Of a stretch of 64,000 nucleotides of DNA, positions 17,726 through 26,683 are shown piece after piece. The stretch comes from Sphingobium sp. Z007. GTDB taxonomy: Bacteria > Pseudomonadota > Alphaproteobacteria > Sphingomonadales > Sphingomonadaceae. The stretch covers positions 3,125,501 through 3,189,500 of the forward strand of contig NZ_FBXK01000005.1 in NCBI RefSeq assembly GCF_900013425.1, in the 5' to 3' direction. The notes under the pieces were generated by a model. It made no database searches and was not told where the DNA came from. It was given only the letters and a program-made list of their open reading frames with translations. The position numbers and the translations under genes were made by a program. Position 1 is the stretch's first letter. Each line of letters starts with the position of its first letter.

Positions 17726-18970
17726 TCAGGCAAATAGATCGAGCTGTTTTGCAGGCGGCGCCACCCGTGCGCGCAGGTCGGCGCTGTCGATCAGCGCCAG
17801 TGGCCGCCAGTCCGCCGCTATCAGGAAGGGGCGCAATTTCTTGATCGATGTCGTCAGCCGCGCGACATCCTCCAGCCGCAAACGGCGATGGCGGCGGCTC
17901 ATCAGGATGCGGTTCACTGCTTTCACCCCCAGGCCCGGCACCCGCAGCAGCGCCTCCCGCGGGGCCCGATTGACGTCCACGGGAAAGGTCGCGCGATGGT
18001 TGAGCGCCCAGGCGAGCTTGGGATCGATATCGAGCGGTAGGCAACCCGTTGCCGCATCGGTCGCGGCGGCGATCTCGGTCGCGTCATAACCGTAGAAGCG
18101 GATCATCCAGTCGGACTGATAGAGCCGATGTTCGCGCAGCAACGGCGGGCGCTTGAGCGGCAGCACCGCGCTGGGCGAGGGGATGGGGGAGAAGGCGCTG
18201 TAATAGACGCGGCGCAGCTTGTGCCGGTCGTAGAGGCTGCTCGCCCGCGCGATGATCGCCCGGTCGTCGGCGGCGTCCGCGCCCACGATCATCTGGGTCG
18301 ATTGGCCGGCAGGCGCAAAGCGTGGCGCGCTCTTATATTTGCGGCGGGCGTCCTGCCCATCCTCCATGTCGCTGCGCAGCCGACTCATCGCCCCTTCGAT
18401 CCGCACGCCGTCCTTTTCCGGGGCAAGGCGTTTAAGGCCGCTTTCGGTCGGCAGTTCGACATTGATCGATAGCCGATCGGCATGCAGGCCCGCCTGGTGG
18501 ATCAATGCCGGGTCGGCATCGGGAATGGTCTTCAAATGGATATAGCCGCGGAAATGATGATCCTCGCGCAGCGATCGCGCCACCTCGACCATCTGCTCCA
18601 TCGTATAATCGGATGAGCGGATGATACCGGACGAGAGGAACAGCCCCTCGATATAATTACGGCGATAGAAGCTCAGCGTCAGGTCCACCACCTCCTGCGC
18701 GGTGAAGCGGGCGCGGCGGACATCACTCGACCGGCGGTTGATGCAATAATGGCAGTCGAAGATGCAGCTGTTGGTCAGCAATATCTTGAGCAGCGAAATG
18801 CAGCGACCGTCGGGCGCATAGGCGTGGCAGATTCCCATCCCTTCGGTCGATCCGATCCCCTTGCCGCCACGGCTGTCGCGCTTGGTGGTGCCGGACGATG
18901 CGCAGGACGCATCATATTTGGCGGCGTCGGCCAGGATTTCGAGTTTTGAACGGGTGGAAAGCTGAGCCAT
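17726..18970 (-). CDS. Putative DNA modification/repair radical SAM protein (UDG-linked type)
   Basis: 414 residues. The radical-SAM cluster motif is CIFDCHYC at residues 69-76 (CX3CX2C). The flanks (NSCIFDCHYCINRRSSDV, FLSSGIIRSSDYTMEQM) match the subfamily that co-occurs with DUF4130-UDG genes. A helix-hairpin-helix DNA-binding motif, LLRVPGLGVKAVNRIL, lies near residues 338-355. It therefore probably uses SAM radical chemistry on DNA; the exact lesion or modification is unknown. The N-terminal Cys-containing GICHAYAPDGRC segment is typical. A perfect alphaproteobacterial LexA box sits 3 bases upstream of the start, implying induction by DNA damage. Confidence 0.93.
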   Translation of the reverse strand: MAQLSTRSKLEILADAAKYDASCASSGTTKRDSRGGKGIGSTEGMGICHAYAPDGRCISLLKILLTNSCIFDCHYCINRRSSDVRRARFTAQEVVDLTLSFYRRNYIEGLFLSSGIIRSSDYTMEQMVEVARSLREDHHFRGYIHLKTIPDADPALIHQAGLHADRLSINVELPTESGLKRLAPEKDGVRIEGAMSRLRSDMEDGQDARRKYKSAPRFAPAGQSTQMIVGADAADDRAIIARASSLYDRHKLRRVYYSAFSPIPSPSAVLPLKRPPLLREHRLYQSDWMIRFYGYDATEIAAATDAATGCLPLDIDPKLAWALNHRATFPVDVNRAPREALLRVPGLGVKAVNRILMSRRHRRLRLEDVARLTTSIKKLRPFLIAADWRPLALIDSADLRARVAPPAKQLDLFA

Positions 18971-18973
18971 ATC

Positions 18974-18988
18974 GTTCCTGATATGTTC
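18974..18988. promoter_or_regulatory. LexA (SOS) box, GTTC-N7-GTTC
   Basis: GTTCCTGATATGTTC is an exact match to the GTTC-N7-GTTC operator of alphaproteobacterial LexA. It overlaps the region just before the radical-SAM start (18970) and is about 100 bases upstream of the divergent small gene, so it could control both directions. Confidence 0.85.
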
Positions 18989-19087
18989 GAACGGCGCGCT
19001 TGTCCATGATCTCGATCAGTGCTGACCCAAAGGGTGGCGGTTCAGAGTGCCGGGGCATCGGGGGTGGCGCAGACCCTCAACCATGCT

Positions 19088-19411
19088 ATGCGCGTCGCCA
19101 TGCACAGCAATAGCGGTTCCGTCGACGTCGACGGCTTCACATATGAATGGGAATTGCGGCGCGAGCCGCAGTGGAGCGATATCGACGGCTGGAAGGGCAT
19201 GGCCATCGCCCTGTTGCAGAAGGATATGCAGCGCGGCGCGCTGTTGGAATTTCCCCCGCCCAAGCGCCTGCTCAAGGGGTTGCAGCGCGGCCGGCTCCAG
19301 ATCAACGATGCGATAATCGCGCGGGGCATCCGCGCCGCGTTGGAGGCGGGATGGGAACCCGGATCGCGTGGCAAGCCGATGGTGTTCACGGTCGACGCCG
19401 AGGGGAACTGA
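19088..19411 (+). CDS. Conserved-looking hypothetical protein
   Basis: About 107 residues from the ATG at 19088 (a second ATG at 19100 is equally possible, and neither has a strong ribosome site). The protein has an ordered, soluble composition: GFTYEWELRREPQWSDIDGW, then KRLLKGLQRGRLQINDAIIA and GWEPGSRGKPMVFTVD. There is no signal peptide or membrane segment. I do not recognise the family. It is divergent from the radical-SAM gene across the LexA box and may be SOS-linked. Confidence 0.6.
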   Translation: MRVAMHSNSGSVDVDGFTYEWELRREPQWSDIDGWKGMAIALLQKDMQRGALLEFPPPKRLLKGLQRGRLQINDAIIARGIRAALEAGWEPGSRGKPMVFTVDAEGN

Positions 19412-19496
19412 TCCCGGTCGATACGTTCGTTTCGCTTGCGGCTCCCTTACATTCGTTCGTTATGTCAAAAGGGCGATGCGAACAGGGAGACAGGCG

Positions 19497-20654
19497 ATGG
19501 ACAGGCGCGCATTTCTGGGCCGGGGCATGGGCGGCATGGCGGCGCTGTCGCTGGCGAGCGCGGGCCGCACGGCCAGTCTCGACACCCTGCCGCCGCCGAT
19601 CCGGGCGACCCCCGATCGCCTGTTTCGCGTCACCGTGTGCCTGCGTCCCTTTCGCGCCGCCGGGCCGCGGATCGAGGTGGAGCGGGTCGGGGCCAAGCGG
19701 GTCGTCCATAATTACGGCCATGGCGGCAGCGGCTGGTCGCTGTCCTGGGGATCGGCGCAAGTTGCGGTCGGCCTGGCGCTGGCGGACGGGGTGCGCGACG
19801 TCGCGGTGATCGGCGCTGGCGCGCTGGGCCTGACCGCCGCGCTCACCGCCCAGCGCGGCGGGGCGAACGTCACCATCTACGCCAAGGAGCAATTTCCCTA
19901 TGTCCGCTCCGCGCGTGCCACCGGCAGTTGGACGCCCGACAGCCGCATTGCCATGCAAAAGGCGGTCGATCCGGGTTTCGGCGACCGGTGGGAAGCGATG
20001 GCGCGCGCGGCCTTCACCATGCATCAGAGCTATCTCGGCCTGCCCGGCGACCCGGTCGAATGGACCAACCGCTACCAGTTGTCGGACACGCCTTTTGGCG
20101 CAGCGGAACCGGAAGCGCCGGCGACCGACCACCCCGACGATTTCCTGCGCCTTGAACAGCGGCTGGCGGACATCACCCCGCGCTCGGTCGAACTGGCCCC
20201 CGGCACCCATCCCTTCCGCCCGACTTATGCCCGGCGCGGCAGCGGGCTGACTTTCAACGTCGCCGACCTCGCCCATCAGCTGATGGCCGATTTCCGGCTG
20301 GCGGGGGGCAAGGTCGTGCCGATGGAATTGCACGAACCGCAGGACGTGACGACGCTGCGCCAGAAATCGATCATCAACTGCACCGGCTATGGCGCCCGCG
20401 CGCTGTGGCGGGACGAGAGCATCGTGCCGGTTCGCGGCCAGATCGCCTGGCTGATCCCGCAGGCGGGTGCGACCTACGGCGTCTATTATGGCACGCTGTC
20501 GATGCTTGCCCGGCGCGACGGCATCGTCGTGCAGGAAGTCGGGGCCGACGAGTGGTTCGGCTATAATGACGCGAACGAGGAGCCGGATTATGCGGCGGCT
20601 CATGCATCGGTGGCGCAACTGGCGCAGTTCTGGGCGGACGGCAAGGGGGCGTAA
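19497..20654 (+). CDS. Tat-exported FAD oxidoreductase, circularly permuted D-amino-acid-oxidase type
   Basis: 385 residues from the ATG at 19497 after GGGAGACAGGCG. A twin-arginine signal is present (RRAFLGRGMGG, then Ala-rich). The fold is of the D-amino-acid oxidase family, but the order is unusual. The segment VCLRPFRAAGPRIEVE with HNYGHGGSGWSLSWGSA, normally at the C-terminus of DAAO, is at residues 47-87. The dinucleotide-binding motif AVIGAGALGLTAA, normally N-terminal, is at 103-115. The protein ends (VGADEWFGYNDANEEPDY) where a normal DAAO would continue into HNYGHGG. It probably oxidises an amino acid or glycine-like amine in the periplasm with O2. It is followed by 5-oxoprolinase, which fits amino-acid metabolism. 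Confidence 0.85.
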   Translation: MDRRAFLGRGMGGMAALSLASAGRTASLDTLPPPIRATPDRLFRVTVCLRPFRAAGPRIEVERVGAKRVVHNYGHGGSGWSLSWGSAQVAVGLALADGVRDVAVIGAGALGLTAALTAQRGGANVTIYAKEQFPYVRSARATGSWTPDSRIAMQKAVDPGFGDRWEAMARAAFTMHQSYLGLPGDPVEWTNRYQLSDTPFGAAEPEAPATDHPDDFLRLEQRLADITPRSVELAPGTHPFRPTYARRGSGLTFNVADLAHQLMADFRLAGGKVVPMELHEPQDVTTLRQKSIINCTGYGARALWRDESIVPVRGQIAWLIPQAGATYGVYYGTLSMLARRDGIVVQEVGADEWFGYNDANEEPDYAAAHASVAQLAQFWADGKGA

Positions 20655-20675
20655 CAGGGTAGGGAGCGTAAATAT

Positions 20676-20697
20676 CCCCTCCCGTTTACGGGAGGGG
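20676..20697. repeat. CCCCTCCCG palindromic element
   Basis: CCCCTCCCG and CGGGAGGGG flank TTTA, 21 bases after the oxidoreductase stop. The following bases (to about 20745) have the GC-rich character of a common sphingomonad intergenic repeat. It may stop or stabilise the upstream transcript. Confidence 0.55.
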
Positions 20698-20809
20698 CAG
20701 CGAGACTTGCGCGGCGGAGCGCGCTAGTCGCAGCGGGGTGGGTTGTAGCAGCGCCTTGCCCACCAACCCTCTCTTGCCATTCCACCCCCGCGCCGCCATC
20801 ACCCGCCTC

Positions 20810-23800
20810 ATGACATGGCAATTCTGGATCGACCGCGGCGGCACCTTTACCGATGTGGTGGCGCGCGCGCCTGATGGGCGGCTGCACACCGCCAAATTGC
20901 TGTCGAGCGATCCGGAACGCTATGCAGACGCGGCGGTCGAAGCGGTGCGGCGGCTGACCGGCTCTGGTGACGGGCCGATCCCGCCCTGTACCCTGCGCAT
21001 CGGCACCACCATCGCCACCAATGCGCTGCTGGAGCGCAAGGGCGAGCCGGTGCTGCTGGCGATCACGCGCGGCTTCCGCGACGCGATCCGCATTGGCACG
21101 CAGGAACGGCCGGAGCTGTTCGCGCGCCGCATCCGCCTGCCCGATCCGCTCCATGCCGATGTGATCGAGATGGACGAGCGGCTGATGGCCGACGGCACGG
21201 TGCGCGTGGCGCTGGACGAAGGCGCGGCGCGGGCCGCGTTGCAGGGGGGCTATGACCGGGGGCTGCGCGCCGTCGGAATCGTGCTGATGCATGGCTATCG
21301 CTATCCCGCGCATGAAGCAGCGCTGGCGCGGATCGCGGCCGATATCGGTTTCACCCAGATCAGCGCCAGCCACGACGTCGCCCCGCTCATCAAGCTGATT
21401 GGGCGCGGCGACACCACCCTGGCCGACGCCTATCTCTCGCCGGTGCTGCGCGCCTATGTCGATGGCTTGCGCGATGCGGTGGGCTACGGGGCCGACATGC
21501 TGTTCATGCAGTCGAGCGGCGGGCTGACCGACGGGGCGTTGTTCCGGGGCAAGGATGCGGTGTTGTCCGGCCCGGCCGGCGGCATCGTCGGTCTGGCGCG
21601 GACCGCCGAGCAGGCCGGCTTCGCGCAAGTCATCGGCTTCGACATGGGCGGCACATCGACCGATGTGTCGCATTATGCGGGCAGCTATGAGCGCGACAAT
21701 GAGGCTCGCGTCGCGGGCGTCCGCCTGCGTGCGCCGATGATGCGCATCCACACCATCGCAGCGGGCGGCGGCTCCATCTGTTCGTTCGTGGACGGTCGTT
21801 TCCGCGTCGGCCCGGAAAGCGCCGGCGCGGTGCCCGGCCCGGCCTGCTACCGGCGTGGCGGGCCGCTCACCATCACCGACTGCAATCTCTTGCTGGGCAA
21901 GATCCAGCCGGATCATTTCCCCAGCCTGTTTGGCCCGAACGGCGACCAGCCGCTCGACCGCGCGGCGGTGGAAGCGCGCTTCGCCACCCTCTGCGCGCAG
22001 GTGGAGGCCGAAACCGGCCGCGCGATGACGCCGCGCAACGCCGCGCAGGGCTTCATCGCCGTCGCCGTCGCCAGCATGGCCAATGCGATCAAGCGCATAT
22101 CGGTCGCACGCGGTCATGATGTGGCGCGCTATACGCTGGCCAGTTTCGGCGGGGCGGGCGGGCAACATGCCTGCCTGGTCGCCGACGCGCTGGGCATGGA
22201 TCGGGTGATGATCCATCCGCTGGGCGGCGTGCTGTCCGCTTATGGCATGGGGCTGGCCGATCGGCGCGCGGTGCAGGAACGGACGATCGCACTGCCCCTA
22301 AGAGAAAATGGACTAGGCGACGATGGCCTGGATGCGGCGATTGCGGCGCTGGCCACCGATGCCCGCGCCGATCTGCCGGACGCCGACCGGATCGAAACGC
22401 TGCTGCGGTTGCGCTATGACGGCACCGACAGCCTGTTCGACGTGCCGCTGGGCGATGTCGCCGCGATGCGCGCCGATTTCCTGGCCCAGCATCAGGCGCG
22501 TTTCGGCTTTGCGGGCAAGGGCCGCATCCTGGTCGACATGGCGCGGGTGGAAGCGATTGCGTCGGCTAACGAAGCGATGGACGGCATCGCGGCGATCGCT
22601 TCGTTAGCCGCCCCGCCGATCGCGCATGTGGATTACGCCGGCGAAACCGCGCCCGTCCATGACCGCGTCGGCCTGTCCGCCGATAGCGTCATCGACGGCC
22701 CGGCGCTCATCATCGATCCTGTGTCCACCACCGCGGTCGAGCCGGGCTGGCGCGCGCAAGTCGATCCGCACGGGAATCTGATCCTCACCCGTCATATCCC
22801 CCGCGCCCGGCCGGATGGCGGCGACGCCAGCACCGTCGATCCCGTGCGTCTGGAGGTCATGGGCGGGCTGTTCATGGCGATCGCTGAGGAAATGGGCGCC
22901 GCGCTCCAGCATAGCGCCTCCTCGGTCAATATCCGCGAGCGGCTCGATTTTTCCTGCGCCCTGTTCGACGCGGCGGGCAATCTGGTCGCCAACGCCCCGC
23001 ATATGCCGGTGCATCTTGGCAGCATGGGCGACAGCATCCGCACGATCATGCGCCGCCGCGGATTCGGTGCGGACGGCGCGTCCATCGACGGGCGCGGGAT
23101 GCAGCCGGGCGACGTCTATGCGCTCAACGCGCCCTATGATGGCGGCACGCACCTGCCCGACGTCACCGTCGTCATGCCGGTGTTCGTGGAGGGCGACGTG
23201 CCCAGCTTCTACGTCGCCGCGCGCGGCCATCATGCCGATATCGGCGGCATCACCCCCGGATCGATGCCGCCCGGCAGCACCAGCGTCGAGGAGGAGGGCG
23301 TCGTCCTCGACAATATCCTGCTGGTCGATCGCGGCGTGTTTCAGGAAGCGGCGATCCGCGATTTGCTGGCATCGGGTCCATGGCCCGCCCGCAACATCGA
23401 CCAGAATATCGCCGACCTCTCCGCCCAGATCGCCGCCTGCGCAAAGGGCGCAAGCGAGTTACGCCGCATCAGTGATGGTTACGGTATCGAAACGATAGCC
23501 GCCTATATGGGCCATGTGCAGGACCAGGCTGAAGCCGCCGTCCGCCGCCTGATCGATCGGCTGTCCGACGGTCAGTTCACCTATGCCATGGATAGCGGTG
23601 CAACTGTCCATGTCGCTGTCCATGTCGATCGCGCCGCCCGCACCGCGACCATCGATTTCGCGGGTTCCTCCGCGCAATTGCCGGGCAATTTCAACGCCCC
23701 CGTCTCGGTCGTGCGCGCCGCTATCCTCTATGTCGTGCGCACCCTGATCGATGAGGCGGTGCCGATGAATGACGGCTGCCTGAAGCCCATCACTATCCTC

Positions 23801-24391
23801 GTCCCCGAAGGATCGATGCTGCGCCCCCGCTATCCCGCCGCGGTGGTCGCGGGCAATGTCGAAACCAGCCAGGTGGTGACCGACGCATTGTTCGGCGCGC
23901 TGGGCGTCATGGCGGGCGCGCAGGGGACGATGAACAATTTCACCTTCGGCAATGACCGCCACCAATATTATGAGACGATCGCGGGCGGCTCCGGCGCCGG
24001 TCCCGATTTCGACGGCGCCGACGTGGTGCAGACGCACATGACCAACAGCCGTCTGACCGATCCCGAAATATTGGAGACGCGCTTCCCGGTGCTGCTGGAA
24101 GAATTTTCGGTGCGCGCCGGATCGGGCGGGGCGGGGCGTCAGCATGGCGGCAATGGCGCATTGCGCCGCGTCCGCTTCCTTGAAGATATGACCGCCGGCA
24201 TCTTGTCGAACCGCCGGATCGTGCCGCCCTTCGGCCTGGATGGCGGCGCGGCGGGGGACGTCGGCCGCAACCGGGTGGAGCGGGCCGACGGCAGCATCGA
24301 GCCGCTCGGCCCCACCGCTACGGCATCGCTGCGCGCGGGCGACACGTTCGTCATCGAAACGCCGGGCGGCGGCGGCTTCGGAGACGCCTGA
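20810..24391 (+). CDS. 5-oxoprolinase / hydantoinase (HyuA-HyuB fusion)
   Basis: 1193 residues from the ATG at 20810 ([17 protein letters not shown]). The HyuA half covers residues about 1-690: an ATP-binding acetate-kinase-like fold with [21 protein letters not shown] and AAGGGSIC. The HyuB half covers about 700-1190: [34 protein letters not shown] and [18 protein letters not shown]. The single-chain arrangement is that of ATP-dependent 5-oxoprolinase (5-oxoproline plus ATP to glutamate); a hydantoinase cannot be excluded from sequence alone. Cytosolic. A gamma-glutamyltransferase gene of the same glutathione-breakdown route lies 25 kb away. Confidence 0.93.
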   Translation: MTWQFWIDRGGTFTDVVARAPDGRLHTAKLLSSDPERYADAAVEAVRRLTGSGDGPIPPCTLRIGTTIATNALLERKGEPVLLAITRGFRDAIRIGTQERPELFARRIRLPDPLHADVIEMDERLMADGTVRVALDEGAARAALQGGYDRGLRAVGIVLMHGYRYPAHEAALARIAADIGFTQISASHDVAPLIKLIGRGDTTLADAYLSPVLRAYVDGLRDAVGYGADMLFMQSSGGLTDGALFRGKDAVLSGPAGGIVGLARTAEQAGFAQVIGFDMGGTSTDVSHYAGSYERDNEARVAGVRLRAPMMRIHTIAAGGGSICSFVDGRFRVGPESAGAVPGPACYRRGGPLTITDCNLLLGKIQPDHFPSLFGPNGDQPLDRAAVEARFATLCAQVEAETGRAMTPRNAAQGFIAVAVASMANAIKRISVARGHDVARYTLASFGGAGGQHACLVADALGMDRVMIHPLGGVLSAYGMGLADRRAVQERTIALPLRENGLGDDGLDAAIAALATDARADLPDADRIETLLRLRYDGTDSLFDVPLGDVAAMRADFLAQHQARFGFAGKGRILVDMARVEAIASANEAMDGIAAIASLAAPPIAHVDYAGETAPVHDRVGLSADSVIDGPALIIDPVSTTAVEPGWRAQVDPHGNLILTRHIPRARPDGGDASTVDPVRLEVMGGLFMAIAEEMGAALQHSASSVNIRERLDFSCALFDAAGNLVANAPHMPVHLGSMGDSIRTIMRRRGFGADGASIDGRGMQPGDVYALNAPYDGGTHLPDVTVVMPVFVEGDVPSFYVAARGHHADIGGITPGSMPPGSTSVEEEGVVLDNILLVDRGVFQEAAIRDLLASGPWPARNIDQNIADLSAQIAACAKGASELRRISDGYGIETIAAYMGHVQDQAEAAVRRLIDRLSDGQFTYAMDSGATVHVAVHVDRAARTATIDFAGSSAQLPGNFNAPVSVVRAAILYVVRTLIDEAVPMNDGCLKPITILVPEGSMLRPRYPAAVVAGNVETSQVVTDALFGALGVMAGAQGTMNNFTFGNDRHQYYETIAGGSGAGPDFDGADVVQTHMTNSRLTDPEILETRFPVLLEEFSVRAGSGGAGRQHGGNGALRRVRFLEDMTAGILSNRRIVPPFGLDGGAAGDVGRNRVERADGSIEPLGPTATASLRAGDTFVIETPGGGGFGDA

Positions 24392-24447
24392 TCGCTGCTT
24401 GACAAGCGACCCGCGCGGGTCTGTTCTCCCTCTAGGGGGAGTGAGGC

Positions 24448-25437
24448 ATGACGCCGGACTCGACGACGCAGATCAGATGGGGACTGGGGGCCGCGCTGCT
24501 CGCCTTGGGCGTGGTCGCGATCCTGGCGCTTGTGCCCGATCCCTTCTTCCGCCAGCGGGTGATCGCCACGACCCTGGACGATGTCGAGGGCGTGTCGCCG
24601 GGCGTCCAGGTCTATTTCCGCGGCGCGCCGATCGGTGCCGTGCGGTCTATCGACCTCAACCGCCAAAGCCGCACCTTCGCCGTCGCCATGGGCATCGACC
24701 GTAAATGGCAGCCTTCCGCCTGCGCCTTCGCCACCGTCGCCTCGGCCAATCCGCTTACCGCGCCGCGCATCGAACTGGTGGCGCTGGAAACCGGCAGCGC
24801 CCAATGCCCCGCCGCGCGCCGCGCCTATGGCTGCGATCCGGTGCCGGGTCGGGACGCCGCCGGTGCGCTGCCCGGCTGCCGTCGCCCCGCCGACCTGTTC
24901 GAAACCGCCGCGCTCGCGATTGGGGAGGCGGCCAATGTCGCCCGCACCGCCAACGCCATGGCGCAGAAATTGTCGGGCATGTTGCAGGGTGACGGATCGG
25001 CGGTCGACATGGCGCAGGTCGCCCGCAACGCCACGCAAACGCTCGCCGCGCTCAATAGCCTGAGCACCCAGCTCGACCGCAGCTTCACGCCCGGCCGCGG
25101 CGACATCGCGCTGACCCTGTCGCATGTGCGCCAGGCGACCGGCCGCGCATCCGAAATCGACGTCGCGGCGCTGAACGGCATCCTGCGCGAAACCCGCTCG
25201 CTGGTGGCGCAGAATCAGGCCAGCATCGCCGGGCTGTTGGCGGAGGGCAAAAGCAGTGCTGGGGAAGTGCGCGGGATATTGGAGGGCGCGTCGGCCTCCC
25301 TAGTGGCGACCAGCGCCAATCTGGAACGCACCAGCAGCAGCCTGGGGGCGCTGAGCGAACGACTGGCGGGCGATCCCACCTATGCGATCCGCGGCCAGCG
25401 CTACGCCGATCCGCCGCCGCCGGGAGGACAGAAATGA
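24448..25437 (+). CDS. MlaD-like MCE-domain protein of a lipid ABC transporter
   Basis: 329 residues; the ATG at 24448 follows GGGGGAGTGAGGC. An N-terminal membrane anchor (LLALGVVAILALVP) is followed by one MCE domain (VEGVSPGVQVYFRGAPIGAV to about residue 130). A long helical, coiled-coil-like tail comes next (residues 150-310; repeated Ala/Thr/Leu pattern with LAALNSLSTQLDRSF). It should form the periplasmic lipid-binding hexamer of an Mla-type transporter. Its stop overlaps the start of the next lipoprotein gene (ATGA). The permease and ATPase genes are on the opposite strand, converging on this pair. Confidence 0.9.
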   Translation: MTPDSTTQIRWGLGAALLALGVVAILALVPDPFFRQRVIATTLDDVEGVSPGVQVYFRGAPIGAVRSIDLNRQSRTFAVAMGIDRKWQPSACAFATVASANPLTAPRIELVALETGSAQCPAARRAYGCDPVPGRDAAGALPGCRRPADLFETAALAIGEAANVARTANAMAQKLSGMLQGDGSAVDMAQVARNATQTLAALNSLSTQLDRSFTPGRGDIALTLSHVRQATGRASEIDVAALNGILRETRSLVAQNQASIAGLLAEGKSSAGEVRGILEGASASLVATSANLERTSSSLGALSERLAGDPTYAIRGQRYADPPPPGGQK

Positions 25438-26039
25438 AGCCTATCATCCTGCTCTTGCTCTGCGCGCTGCCCGCCTGCGCCGCGCTCAAGCCGGGCGATG
25501 CGCCCGTCACGATGCGCCTGTCGCCCAGCTTCACCGCCGGTCAGCCCATTGCCGCTCCCAGCTTCACGGTCGCGGCGGTGCAGGCGCGCGGCCTGTCGGG
25601 GGGCATGCGCTACGCCTATGTCGATGCCACAGCGCCCGGCGAAATCCATCAGGCCGCCACCTATTTCTGGGAAGAGCCGCCGACCGACAGCCTGGCCCGT
25701 GCGCTGGTCGCCGGGCTGCGCACCCGTTTTGCGACCGTCACCGGCCCGTCGCTGGCGCTCGCCGCCGACCGGCGCGTGGTGGCGACGCTCGACCGGTTCG
25801 AGGAATTGAGCGTAGCAAGTGGCGCGCAGGCGGTCGTCGCCTTCGACGTGACGCAGGTCGGTCAAAATCAGACGGGAGGGGGCAAGGCGATCTGGGCTGG
25901 CCGTTATTGCGCCACCCGACCGATCGGGTCGGCCGCCGGTACCGTCCGCGCCGCCGCCTTCCAGGGCGCGATCGAGCAGGCGGTCGCCGCTTTCGTTCAG
26001 GATGTGGCGTCGGGGACCGTGACCGCCGCATCCTGCTGA
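25434..26039 (+). CDS. ABC-type transport auxiliary lipoprotein
   Basis: 201 residues. A lipoprotein signal is present (LLLLCALPAC, lipidated Cys near residue 15). The remaining sequence fits the transport-auxiliary/PqiC-like family that accompanies MCE proteins: GGMRYAYVDATAPGEIHQAA, FWEEPPTDSLARALVAGL and a closing FQGAIEQAVAAFVQDV. It probably sits in the outer membrane as the acceptor or donor partner of the MCE tunnel. Translationally coupled to the MlaD-like gene. Its last 43 bases overlap, tail to tail, the coding end of the ATPase gene on the other strand. Confidence 0.85.
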   Translation: MKPIILLLLCALPACAALKPGDAPVTMRLSPSFTAGQPIAAPSFTVAAVQARGLSGGMRYAYVDATAPGEIHQAATYFWEEPPTDSLARALVAGLRTRFATVTGPSLALAADRRVVATLDRFEELSVASGAQAVVAFDVTQVGQNQTGGGKAIWAGRYCATRPIGSAAGTVRAAAFQGAIEQAVAAFVQDVASGTVTAASC

Positions 26040-26683
26040 ATCAGGCGACCACGATCCAGCCGGTAAACCCGCTCGCACAGCCGCCCGACGAGCGCGCGAT
26101 CCTGCGTCAGCAGCAGCAGCGCCCGGCCCTGCGGCACGATCCGCCGCCGCACCTGCGCCTCCAGCATGTCGCTGCGGGCGAAGGCACCCTCGAACGGCTC
26201 GTCCAGGACCAGCAACTCAGGATCGCGGACGAAGGCGCGGGCCAGTTCCGCGCGCCGCCGTTCGCCGATCGACAGCGCATCGCCGCGGGTCGCTGCCGCC
26301 TGCTCCAGCCCATATTCCAGCAGCAACCGGTCAATCCGACGCCCCGCGCGTCGGTCGCTGGTGCCGATCGCGAGGCGCATATTCTCCTCGACGCTGAGGT
26401 CGCCCAGCAGCGAACCGCCCTGCATCGCCACGCCGCAGCGGGCGCGTAGCAGGCGACGCGTGTCCGGCGCGGCGTCCTCCATCGCCGTTCCCATCAAGCG
26501 TACCGTACCGCTGCCGGGTTTGACCAGCCCGATCGCCAGCCGCAGCAGCCAGCTCTTGCCTGCGCCGCTGTCCGCCAGGATCGCGACCCGCTCACCGGCT
26601 TCGATGGCAATGTCCACTCTGTCGAGCAGCCGCGTGCCGCCCAGCACCAGGCTCACCCCCTCGAACGCCAGCAGCGCGCTCAT
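25997..26683 (-). CDS. MlaF-like ABC ATPase, divergent motifs
   Basis: 228 residues from the ATG at 26683, which overlaps the permease stop (ATGA). It has an ABC fold: Walker A is ADSGAGKS (Ala in place of the first Gly), the Q-loop is GVAMQGGSL, the signature is LSIGERRRAELARA instead of LSGGQ, and Walker B is ELLVLDEPFE. After Walker B the usual His-switch position reads LLTQDRA, so the His is missing. The core Walker Lys/Asp/Glu are present, so ATP binding is expected, but hydrolysis may be impaired or rely on other residues. Cytosolic partner of the MlaE-like permease. Its 3-prime end overlaps the convergent lipoprotein gene. Confidence 0.85.
   Translation of the reverse strand: MSALLAFEGVSLVLGGTRLLDRVDIAIEAGERVAILADSGAGKSWLLRLAIGLVKPGSGTVRLMGTAMEDAAPDTRRLLRARCGVAMQGGSLLGDLSVEENMRLAIGTSDRRAGRRIDRLLLEYGLEQAAATRGDALSIGERRRAELARAFVRDPELLVLDEPFEGAFARSDMLEAQVRRRIVPQGRALLLLTQDRALVGRLCERVYRLDRGRLIQQDAAVTVPDATS

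Noticed and set aside
20600..22216. 538-codon minus-strand frame opposite the oxidoreductase end and 5-oxoprolinase
   Set aside because: Arg/His/Gly-rich composition and full overlap with conserved coding sequence on the other strand.
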